This document shows, one piece after another, positions 57,389 to 64,000 of a stretch of 64,000 nt of DNA. The translations under genes and the position numbers were made by a program. Each line of letters begins with the position of its first letter. Position 1 is the first letter of the stretch. The DNA comes from Litchfieldia stipae (GTDB taxonomy: Bacteria; Bacillota; Bacilli; Bacillales; Bacillaceae_L). The DNA is taken from NCBI RefSeq assembly GCF_014837155.1, contig NZ_JACYHA010000006.1, positions 154,568-218,567 of the forward strand, read 5' to 3'. The notes under the pieces are model-generated. The model was not told the DNA's origin. It did not search any database and was given only the letters and a program-made list of their open reading frames with translations.

Positions 57389-58249
57389 CTATGGAATAGA
57401 GTAAAACACTTCTCCAATTGACTGGGTCGTCTTTTTTTCAGAGAAATAAGCGTGCAATAGCTCATTCTCATCAATTTGAGGTTGTAATTGCCCATTCCGT
57501 TGAATGATAATCGGGTGCTTATATCCCCTTTGAAACATCCATAGCACCTTTTGGATAGGCTCCTTCTCATCTACATGTAATGGCTTAAGCATGGAAATAG
57601 TTCGATGCTTACCATAATAACGTTCTAATAGAAAGCGCATGAGGACAAAATGACGATTTTTAAATTCCATTCCTATAGAATAAACTAGGAAAATCACTAT
57701 AATCCATAGATTTAATTGGGTTGGATTAATTAAGATAATACCCCCGATAAATAGCAGGAGTGACATTATAGAAACGAGTAACATGATTTGATGTGATTTA
57801 AAGAATGAATATCGCCACGAAATGAGAGCAAATAAGAGCTTACCACCATCTAATGGCCAAATAGGCAATAAATTAAAGCAACAAATCATGATATTTTGAA
57901 AGATAAATAGCTCTAGCGTTTCTTGAGAAATAATTGATAAATGAAAGAGCCCGTATCCAGCAGCAATCAGCCATACATGTTGCAGAGGACCTGCCATTAT
58001 GACAAGCACTTCTTCCTTTAATGGGCGATTACCATGCTCCTCCATTTCTGCTACACCACCAAAGGGGAGAAGAAGAATTCTCCTTATTCTCCATGAAAAA
58101 AAATGGGCACATAAGGCGTGACCCATTTCATGGACAAAAACAATCAAAAATAACATGAGTAGTTCTCTAAAATGAGCAGTAATAATTGCTAGTCCAATTA
58201 ATACCCATAATAATGGATGTATATGAATTTTTGATAATATCTTAATCAA
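57389..58249 (-). CDS. spoIVFB: Intramembrane metalloprotease SpoIVFB
   Basis: The product is 286 aa. Site-2 protease motifs: HEMGH in VFVHEMGHALCAHFF and NLLPIWPLDGGK (third zinc ligand Asp), within about six membrane helices. The C-terminal CBS-like part (about 205-280) binds ATP in relatives. It releases sigma-K from pro-sigma-K in the mother cell. It overlaps spoIVFA by 8 nt. Confidence 0.95.
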   Translation of the reverse strand: MIKILSKIHIHPLLWVLIGLAIITAHFRELLMLFLIVFVHEMGHALCAHFFSWRIRRILLLPFGGVAEMEEHGNRPLKEEVLVIMAGPLQHVWLIAAGYGLFHLSIISQETLELFIFQNIMICCFNLLPIWPLDGGKLLFALISWRYSFFKSHQIMLLVSIMSLLLFIGGIILINPTQLNLWIIVIFLVYSIGMEFKNRHFVLMRFLLERYYGKHRTISMLKPLHVDEKEPIQKVLWMFQRGYKHPIIIQRNGQLQPQIDENELLHAYFSEKKTTQSIGEVFYSIP

Positions 58250-59033
58250 ACTTAATCACCTGTATTGGATCAATAAATGTTTCACCTTGCTTGATAGCAA
58301 AATAAAACATCCCTTTCTCGTTTTCCGTATCAGTCACCTTCCCAACCTCATCCCCTGCTTTCACATACGTATAGAGAGGAACCTTGATTGATTCTAGGTT
58401 TCCATACCAGGATTGACTGCCGTCAGCATGCTGAATAATGATCGTCTTCCCAAGATTATCTTTTGTACCTGCAAATGTAACAGTACCACTATTCATAGCT
58501 TCGACAGCTGAATTACTGCCCGTTTCGACCATGACACCTTGGCCATTATCTTGAAAGCTCTCGGTTACCCTCCCGGTTGCGGGAACCGCAAATTGTGGAG
58601 TCTTCTCTCCTTCAGCAGTCTCCGTTTCAGCATCCTTTTCCTCTGGTGTTGGGAAAAATGCTAGTGGATTTCCGAACTGTTCCTGATACCAGGTTGAAAT
58701 CGCTGCAAACTGAAAATCATTCTCCATTGTCTTTGAGACAAAATTTCTAGCAGGATCTAAATTTGCTGAGCCATTTTTGAATAAAATCGCAACAATTAAG
58801 ACGATACAAACCGATGCAAGAATCTTAAACATAAAGACTTCCTTGCTAAACAGTGGATGAGCGTCATTGCCAGATCCTCCTTCAAAGCTAGGAAAATGAT
58901 CATGTCCAAATTTTTCTTCATCTTTTACGAGAAAGGAGGATGGTTCTCGTTTCTTTTCAGGTAGATTACTAGGGAGTCGTTCACGTTTTCTTTTAGCAAT
59001 TCTTCTTCTTATTTCATCAGCTCGATGACTCAT
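58242..59033 (-). CDS. spoIVFA: Stage IV sporulation protein FA
   Basis: The product is 263 aa. A basic cytoplasmic N terminus (about 1-75), one membrane helix (about 75-95), then an extracytoplasmic LytM/M23-like domain (about 165-262). The usual zinc residues are partly lost (for example YGNL where active enzymes have YAHL), as in SpoIVFA, which holds SpoIVFB inactive until SpoIVB cuts it. Together with bofC this window holds three of the sigma-K checkpoint genes. Confidence 0.92.
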   Translation of the reverse strand: MSHRADEIRRRIAKRKRERLPSNLPEKKREPSSFLVKDEEKFGHDHFPSFEGGSGNDAHPLFSKEVFMFKILASVCIVLIVAILFKNGSANLDPARNFVSKTMENDFQFAAISTWYQEQFGNPLAFFPTPEEKDAETETAEGEKTPQFAVPATGRVTESFQDNGQGVMVETGSNSAVEAMNSGTVTFAGTKDNLGKTIIIQHADGSQSWYGNLESIKVPLYTYVKAGDEVGKVTDTENEKGMFYFAIKQGETFIDPIQVIKFD

Positions 59034-59128
59034 AGCTACACCATTCCCTTTAACGAAGTTTGTACAATTTTATGACTTGTCCGCGCAGGTTATGACTACT
59101 ATTAGTAGATTGGTTCAGAATTAACGAA

Positions 59129-59176
59129 CAAAAAAAGAGTTGATCTTTGTTTTGACAAAGATCAACTCTTTTTTTG
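59129..59176 (-). terminator. Very strong terminator of the mre-min transcript
   Basis: A perfect 22-bp stem built on GAGTTGATCTTTGT with its complement and a 4-nt loop, with seven A and seven T bases flanking. It lies about 215 nt beyond the minD stop codon, with a MITE-like repeat in between. Confidence 0.88.
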
Positions 59177-59179
59177 TTA

Positions 59180-59369
59180 CTGTTTCCGTATATATTGTTG
59201 CTTATATTCCCGCAGCCTGAATATACTCCGCGTCCTGCGGGGTGACTGGTGAGCCACCTCGTCGCGATGCTCCTCCTGTGGGGTCTCACTTTGGCCACTA
59301 ATCCCGCTGGAGTCTCCGTATAATCAATCTGCTAGAACCTTATTAAACTATAGTTTTTTATTTGAACAG
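59180..59369. repeat. MITE-like repeat, full copy (190 bp)
   Basis: Ends are CTGTTTCC and TTTGAACAG, slightly diverged from the other copies. Internal blocks ACTCCGCGTCCTGCGGGGTG, GAGCCACCTCGTCGC and CCTGTGGGGTCTCACTTTGG match the copy at 22213-22400. It sits between the minD stop codon and the terminator. Confidence 0.75.
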
Positions 59370-59391
59370 AACAAACTTTAAAAAACTTTTG

Positions 59392-60192
59392 TTAACGAAC
59401 TCCGAAGAATTTTTTCAATTTTGTAAAGACGCCTTTGTTATCGTCTTCTAAAGATTGAAGTGGGATGCTTTCACCTAAGATTCTTCTTGCAATATTTCGG
59501 TATGCAATTCCTGATTTACTATTACCATCTAAGGCAATTGGCTCACCATTGTTTGATGCCTTAATGACATGATCATCATCAGCAACAATTCCAATTAGAT
59601 CGATCGACAAGTGTGATACAATTTCATCAACATCTAACATATCACCGGTTTTCACCATATGATTTCGAATACGATTGATGATTAATCGAGGAGGCTCAAT
59701 ATCCTCTTTTTCTAGTAAACCAATAATTCGATCTGCGTCACGAACTGCAGAAATTTCGGGTGTCGTAACGACTAATGCGCGATCTGCACCTGCAACCGCA
59801 TTTTGAAAGCCTTGCTCAATTCCAGCAGGGCAGTCGATGACAATATAATCAAAGTCTTGCTTTAACTCTTCAATAAGCTTCTTCATTTCGTCTGGCTTAA
59901 CAGCCGTTTTATCACTCGTTTGAGCGGCAGGCAATAAATATAAATGATCATCAAAGCGCTTGTCCTTTACAAGTGCTTGATGTAGCTTACAGCGTTTTTG
60001 AACGACATCTACTAAATCATAGATAATGCGGTTCTCAAGACCCATCACAACATCTAGATTTCGTAATCCAATATCAGTATCTACTAAGCAGACTCGTTTA
60101 CCTGCTAGCGCAAGAGCAGTTCCTACATTGGCAGATGTGGTCGTTTTTCCAACGCCACCTTTTCCTGATGTTATAACAATTGCCTCTCCCAC
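59392..60192 (-). CDS. minD: Septum site-determining ATPase MinD
   Basis: The product is 266 aa. The deviant Walker A motif is GKGGVGKTTTSANVG, with VIDCPAGIEQGF (switch II) and a C-terminal amphipathic membrane-targeting helix (FTKLKKFFGVR). It recruits MinC to block division at poles. It follows minC by 2 nt. Confidence 0.98.
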   Translation of the reverse strand: MGEAIVITSGKGGVGKTTTSANVGTALALAGKRVCLVDTDIGLRNLDVVMGLENRIIYDLVDVVQKRCKLHQALVKDKRFDDHLYLLPAAQTSDKTAVKPDEMKKLIEELKQDFDYIVIDCPAGIEQGFQNAVAGADRALVVTTPEISAVRDADRIIGLLEKEDIEPPRLIINRIRNHMVKTGDMLDVDEIVSHLSIDLIGIVADDDHVIKASNNGEPIALDGNSKSGIAYRNIARRILGESIPLQSLEDDNKGVFTKLKKFFGVR

Positions 60193-60194
60193 AG

Positions 60195-60893
60195 CTAGAT
60201 TCCCCCTTCTAACCTCGTCAAATTCGGCCTTAAATGAATTAACTGTTGTAATCTCTCAATTACAATCGTTTCATTCTCATCAATATAAGCACATTCCATT
60301 TCATTTTGCTCGACTTCCTTTTGGCTGGAGTCAGGAGCTCTATTCATTATATTACTTATTCTTAATTGTGAAGGCTTCATCATAGATGCAGCAATCACGG
60401 CTTCATTATTTCCATCATATCCGGCATGAGCGATGCCCCGAAGTGCCCCAAGAACAAAGATATTCCCTTCAGCAATCACGGTACCACCAGGGTTCACATC
60501 CCCAATTAATAAGAGATCCCCTTCTACCTTAAGTACTTGACCTGAACGAATAATCTTAGCTACAGAAACAATTTCATTTTTTTGTTTTAATGCAAGTGCT
60601 TCCGCTTTTGTAATGACATTACCTTCAATCGAATCAACGATTAAATGCTTCTTACTTCTAATGATTGTTCGTAGCTCTTCTTCTTGTACTTTGGTTAAAT
60701 AACGATTTCCTATTTTCAATCGTACTGCTAATAATGGACTATCTTCACCTTGGCTATGATTTAATGCTAACTTATCCGTTAATTCTGCTACAAGCTCTCG
60801 AAATGAACATTGATCATCGAGATGTAATGTTAAGCCATCTTTTGTACCTTTAATTGTAACAAATTGTTGTTTTTGTCCCTTCACGATGTTCAC
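60195..60893 (-). CDS. minC: Septum site-determining protein MinC
   Basis: The product is 232 aa. The N-terminal FtsZ-inhibiting domain (about 1-105) is followed by the C-terminal beta-helical domain (about 115-215, with [22 protein letters not shown]), which binds MinD. A variable tail follows. Confidence 0.96.
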   Translation of the reverse strand: MNIVKGQKQQFVTIKGTKDGLTLHLDDQCSFRELVAELTDKLALNHSQGEDSPLLAVRLKIGNRYLTKVQEEELRTIIRSKKHLIVDSIEGNVITKAEALALKQKNEIVSVAKIIRSGQVLKVEGDLLLIGDVNPGGTVIAEGNIFVLGALRGIAHAGYDGNNEAVIAASMMKPSQLRISNIMNRAPDSSQKEVEQNEMECAYIDENETIVIERLQQLIHLRPNLTRLEGGI

Positions 60894-60967
60894 CTCAATG
60901 CTTTATATTTCAACAAAAGACCTAGAATTTCCTCTATTCAAGGAAAACTTTTTGGTTTTGACACATG

Positions 60968-61477
60968 TTATTCTACAACTGATAGCTTATCTACTAACTT
61001 TAATAACGGATAAGCCATTATTACGATAAATAAACCATTTAAAATGGTTGTAGAAATCAGTCTTTGCTCGATAAAAATATCCATTGACATTGTTGTAATA
61101 CCAATTAATAGATTAACACCATAGGTAAACAACTCTAGTAAAACAACACTAATGATTGATAACAGTGAAACGATCACAATATGGTTTTGAAGAATGCCTG
61201 CTAGCTTCGAAATTATGTAGGCAATCAGTGGAAAACTAAATAAGTAAATCCCGAGGATTCCTGTGTAAACAATATCAAACAATAATCCAAAGATGGCCCC
61301 TTGCAGCATCACTTCATTTCGATTGCCGATCATGGCAACAAATACAATCGTTACGAACAGAAAATGAGGGACGAGCAAATAGTTATTCATAATAAACGAA
61401 GCTGGCAACACATCAACGAAGATACTTTCTAAGATAAATAGAAATAATAGGATACTAGGAAGAATTAATCGTCTCAT
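60968..61477 (-). CDS. mreD: Rod shape-determining protein MreD
   Basis: The product is 169 aa with five hydrophobic helices spread over its length and the family pattern in MLQGAIFGLLFDIVYTGILG. Its start overlaps the stop of mreC by one base. It is a membrane component of the elongation machinery. Confidence 0.93.
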   Translation of the reverse strand: MRRLILPSILLFLFILESIFVDVLPASFIMNNYLLVPHFLFVTIVFVAMIGNRNEVMLQGAIFGLLFDIVYTGILGIYLFSFPLIAYIISKLAGILQNHIVIVSLLSIISVVLLELFTYGVNLLIGITTMSMDIFIEQRLISTTILNGLFIVIMAYPLLKLVDKLSVVE

Positions 61478-62343
61478 TACTCTTCCTCTCCTTCTTCACT
61501 CACTCCAGAATCCATCTTTCGTTCAACAATAATAACGTTTTTGATCTCATAAAAATCAGCTGCGGGTTTGACATAAGCAGTCTTCGTTAGACCATAATTA
61601 TCCGCAACAACCTCGGTTACTTCTCCAACTAATAAATCGCTTGGAAAAACTCCACCAAGTCCTGAGGTAAGCACCGCTTGTCCTTCCTCAACCTCTACTT
61701 CAAAAGGAATTTCCTTTAATAAAAGAGAAGCTTTCTCTTCGTCATAACCTTCAATCACAAAATAACGATCTTTTTCACCTTGGACTTTGGCTGAAATTCT
61801 ATTTTTTCGATCAGGTGAACTTAGCAGCTGGACTGTCGAATGATAAGCAGATACATTTTTCACCTTACCAATTAACCCTTGAGCAGTAATGACTGCCATA
61901 TTCGCTTCAACCCCATGCTGGCTACCTCGATTAACTGTAAGGAGATCGTACCAAAGAGTAGGATCTCTGTTTATAACAGTCGCTTGAATACTATCGTACT
62001 CGTCTAAGCTTTCGGTTTTATCCAATACGTCTTTTAACTCTTGATTTTCTTTTTTTAGAATTTGAGCTTCTTTTTCAAGTAACACATGACGATCAAGCTT
62101 TTCTTTCAATAGCTTGTTTTCTTCATATGTATGTTGAATGTCATTTATATTGTTAAAAAAACCTGCTAAGGATTGGGCGGGCTTATGGAACACTGATTGA
62201 ACCCACCCAACTGAATCCTTAACAAATTGTTCTGGCCATGTTAATTTGTCTCGGTCTTGTAATGAAAAGCCAATCAATGCCACTAAAATAATTATACTAA
62301 CAAGCAACAAGATAAGTCTTTTATTTAGAAAAAATTGTGGCAC
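61477..62343 (-). CDS. mreC: Rod shape-determining protein MreC
   Basis: The product is 288 aa. One membrane helix (about 10-27), a coiled coil (about 70-105), and the beta-barrel MreC domain (about 115-275) with INRDPTLWYDLLTVNRGS and GLGGVFPSDLLVGEV. It links MreB to extracytoplasmic cell-wall enzymes. Confidence 0.96.
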   Translation of the reverse strand: MPQFFLNKRLILLLVSIIILVALIGFSLQDRDKLTWPEQFVKDSVGWVQSVFHKPAQSLAGFFNNINDIQHTYEENKLLKEKLDRHVLLEKEAQILKKENQELKDVLDKTESLDEYDSIQATVINRDPTLWYDLLTVNRGSQHGVEANMAVITAQGLIGKVKNVSAYHSTVQLLSSPDRKNRISAKVQGEKDRYFVIEGYDEEKASLLLKEIPFEVEVEEGQAVLTSGLGGVFPSDLLVGEVTEVVADNYGLTKTAYVKPAADFYEIKNVIIVERKMDSGVSEEGEEE

Positions 62344-62385
62344 GCGACCTACACCTCTTATTCCCTTATTTCCTTAATACCTTTA

Positions 62386-63405
62386 TTAACGATGATCCTT
62401 AGATTTATTTTTAAATAAATGAATATGATCCAGTGCTTTACCTGTTCCAATTGCTACACAATCAAGCGGATCCTCAGCAATTAATACAGGCATGCTAGTT
62501 TCTTCACTTATTACTTTATCAAGATTACGTAACAATGCTCCACCACCTGTTAACACAATCCCGCGGTCCATAATGTCAGCAGCAAGCTCAGGAGGCGTTT
62601 TTTCTAGTGTGTTCTTCACTGAATCAACAATCGCGTAGACTGTATCATGTAATGCACCAGAAATCTCTTCTGCAGTAATTTCAATTGTTTTCGGAAGTCC
62701 TGTCAGAAGATCACGTCCACGAATCTCCATATTGTCGACACCTTCAGGAGAACCAGCAGAACCAATTTCAACCTTGATTGCCTCTGAAGTACGGTCTCCA
62801 ATCATTAAATTATATGTCTTACGAATGTACTGAACGATCGCATCGTCCATTTCATCACCAGCCACACGGATCGATTGACTTGTAACGATTCCTCCAAGAG
62901 AAATAATGGCAACTTCAGTCGTCCCTCCACCTATATCAACAACCATGCTTCCTGTTGGCTCCCATACTGGTAGATTGGCACCAATCGCTGCAGCAAATGG
63001 TTCTTCAATCGTATAAGCATCTCTTGCACCGGCTTGTCTTGTTGCATCAATTACTGCTCTTTCTTCAACAGCGGTAATTCCAGATGGAACACACACCATG
63101 ACATATGGCTTACGAGCAAAGTACCCTTTTTTCACAGCTTGTCTTATGTAATATTTCATCATTGTTGCCGTTGTTTCATAATCAGCAATAACGCCATCCT
63201 TCATAGGACGAAGTGCAACCACGTTTCCTGGAGTACGCCCGATCATATTTTTTGCATCATTTCCAACAGCAACAATATTTTTTGTATCTGTTTGTAGAGC
63301 AACAACTGAAGGCTCTCTTACAACAATACCTCTTCCTTTAACAAAAACTAACGTATTTGCTGTTCCTAAATCTATTCCAAGGTCTCTTGTACCAATTCCA
63401 AACAT
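62386..63405 (-). CDS. mreB: Rod shape-determining actin homologue MreB
   Basis: The product is 339 aa. Actin-fold phosphate loops: [14 protein letters not shown] and [15 protein letters not shown], with adenosine motif [11 protein letters not shown]. It forms membrane filaments that guide cell elongation. AAGGAAG precedes the ATG. It directly follows radC, the usual Bacillus order. Confidence 0.98.
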   Translation of the reverse strand: MFGIGTRDLGIDLGTANTLVFVKGRGIVVREPSVVALQTDTKNIVAVGNDAKNMIGRTPGNVVALRPMKDGVIADYETTATMMKYYIRQAVKKGYFARKPYVMVCVPSGITAVEERAVIDATRQAGARDAYTIEEPFAAAIGANLPVWEPTGSMVVDIGGGTTEVAIISLGGIVTSQSIRVAGDEMDDAIVQYIRKTYNLMIGDRTSEAIKVEIGSAGSPEGVDNMEIRGRDLLTGLPKTIEITAEEISGALHDTVYAIVDSVKNTLEKTPPELAADIMDRGIVLTGGGALLRNLDKVISEETSMPVLIAEDPLDCVAIGTGKALDHIHLFKNKSKDHR

Positions 63406-63518
63406 AAATGTATCTTCCTTTCTGATACGAAAATCCTAAAAGTGATTTTTCATACATGTCTTGATCTCAAAAACTCATAACCATTATTATATCGTAACCA
63501 TCTGAAAAAAAATAGGGG

Positions 63519-63656
63519 TTATACATACCCTTTTTCTTTTAAGCTAATATATTTATGTTCACCTATGATAATATGATCTAATACTTCAATTCCGATTATT
63601 TTTCCGCATTCTACTAATCGCTTCGTTACATCAATATCTTCACGACTCGGTGTTGC
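63519..63656 (-). pseudogene. radC: radC 3' fragment interrupted by foreign DNA
   Basis: The minus strand encodes [28 protein letters not shown] and [12 protein letters not shown] followed by TAA, the JAMM-fold C terminus of RadC. RadC homology (including SHNHPSGD upstream of TPSRED) stops at about 63656-63657; the preceding codons differ and no continuation is seen in the window. Only about 45 of 225 residues remain, and the catalytic HxH part is absent. radC is the known target of Tn554-family transposons. Confidence 0.88.
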
Positions 63657-64000
63657 CTTTTATCAATAGTAAAGTGTAGAATTTACATTGAAATTGCTTC
63701 CTTTGCTTTGACTACATGTCTTCACTGTTATGTAACTTACTTTATCTTTCGACTTAAAAAAATGTGCTTATCTGCCCTTATGTTTTTGATAAACGCCATG
63801 AGATAATAGTGGACCATTTCATTTAGAAAAATATACGAAACACCACTCAAAAATTTTTGAGTGGTGTTTTAATTATTTATATAATATCTCACTAGTGTTG
63901 CATTAATTTAAATTCACTATTAAAAATACTCAAAATGTTCAATATTATTATTTTGTGCAAAGAAAAAGTCCTTTATAATGGATTAGTCAGGTGGTAACCC
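63657..64000. mobile_element. End of a second insertion, in radC (partial)
   Basis: These 344 bases are AT-rich and contain no gene. They hold a perfect palindrome (63838-63869), a candidate plus-strand promoter (TATAAT at 63974-63979 with TTTTGT 17 nt upstream) and an AGGTGG (63989-63994) that may be the ribosome site of a gene starting beyond the window. That is the layout expected of a terminal region in front of a recombinase operon; the element itself is not seen. Confidence 0.6.
63838..63869. terminator. Perfect palindrome, probable bidirectional terminator at the radC insertion
   Basis: AAACACCACTC, five A, five T, GAGTGGTGTTT form a 32-base perfect inverted repeat with T-rich sequence on the plus side. 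Its centre is about 197 bases inside the radC junction. Confidence 0.7.

Larger units (their letters stand above)
59034..59391. other. Intergenic region between spoIVFA and minD
   Basis: No gene. It contains the terminator (59129-59176) and the third MITE-like repeat (59180-59369), listed separately. The remaining bases near spoIVFA should carry that gene's promoter; no clear boxes are seen. Confidence 0.6.

Noticed and set aside
59050..59298. Open frame of 82 codons between spoIVFA and minD
   Set aside because: It runs through a MITE-like repeat and a terminator stem and has no start context.
63519..63656. Treating the radC break as an assembly end of the window
   Set aside because: 344 more bases follow without radC homology, so the break is internal to the sequence shown.

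Overview
This window looks like a chromosome segment of a spore-forming member of the Bacillaceae. The evidence is a gene order that follows Bacillus subtilis closely (rarA, tcdA, 6S RNA, aspS, hisS, yrzK, amidase, dtd, relA, apt, recJ, secDF, comN, spoVB, yajC, tgt, queA, ruvBA, bofC, coxA, safA, nadACB, nifS, niaR, pheAB, obg, spo0B, rpmA, prp, rplU, spoIVFBA, minDC, mreDCB, radC). Other support comes from many sporulation genes (rsfA, spoVB, bofC, coxA, safA, spo0B, spoIVFA/B), strong AGGAGG ribosome binding sites, frequent TTG/GTG starts, and T-box and L21-leader regulation.

The first 14 kb is an AT-rich mobile element that has split rarA: only the C-terminal 110 or so codons of rarA remain, at 13978-14312, right at the element border. 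Reading inward from that border on the minus strand is a tightly packed four-gene operon. It holds three very large tyrosine recombinases (632, 903 and 828 aa, each keeping the R...HxxR...H...Y residues) and a 264-aa accessory protein, an arrangement reminiscent of Tn554-type tnpABC modules but larger. Behind it lie cargo genes: a beta-class DNA adenine methyltransferase, a MazF/PemK-like protein, an XRE regulator, a DUF262-DUF1524 (GmrSD/SspE-like) nuclease, and at the left edge a small ribbon-helix-helix-like protein with a frameshifted zinc-ribbon (IS1-InsA-like) gene. The nuclease and XRE genes diverge from an intergenic region with two near-identical palindromes built on ATATGCG...CGCATAT, one lying inside the nuclease promoter. 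I read this as a repressor-controlled defence cassette.

From 14 to 63.5 kb the window is ordinary core chromosome. 14.3-31 kb: ABC exporter, prespore regulator rsfA, tRNA modification (tcdA), 6S RNA, a T-box-controlled hisS-aspS operon, a cell-wall amidase, the stringent-response and salvage genes relA and apt, recJ and a cation exporter. 31-43 kb: protein export (secDF, yajC), spoVB, queuosine synthesis (tgt, queA), Holliday junction resolution (ruvAB) and bofC. 43-53 kb: spore coat/cortex proteins CoxA and SafA, the NAD de novo genes nadBCA facing nifS-niaR, and pheBA. 53-63.5 kb: obg-spo0B, ribosomal proteins L21/L27 with the L27 protease, RNase E/G, spoIVFAB, and the minCD and mreBCD cell-shape genes.

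The right edge mirrors the left: radC is cut at about 63657 and foreign-looking, gene-poor DNA follows to the end. radC is the classical target of Tn554-type elements. The two borders share a few features (an ACACCA...TGGTGT hairpin about 197 bp inside each border and a TGTAAATT word about 31 bp inside), so related recombinase modules may have entered both repair genes. Three copies of a MITE-like repeat with CTGTTTTC...GAAAACAG ends (188, 190 and 99 bp) are scattered in the core, one inside the hisS leader and one between minD and its terminator.
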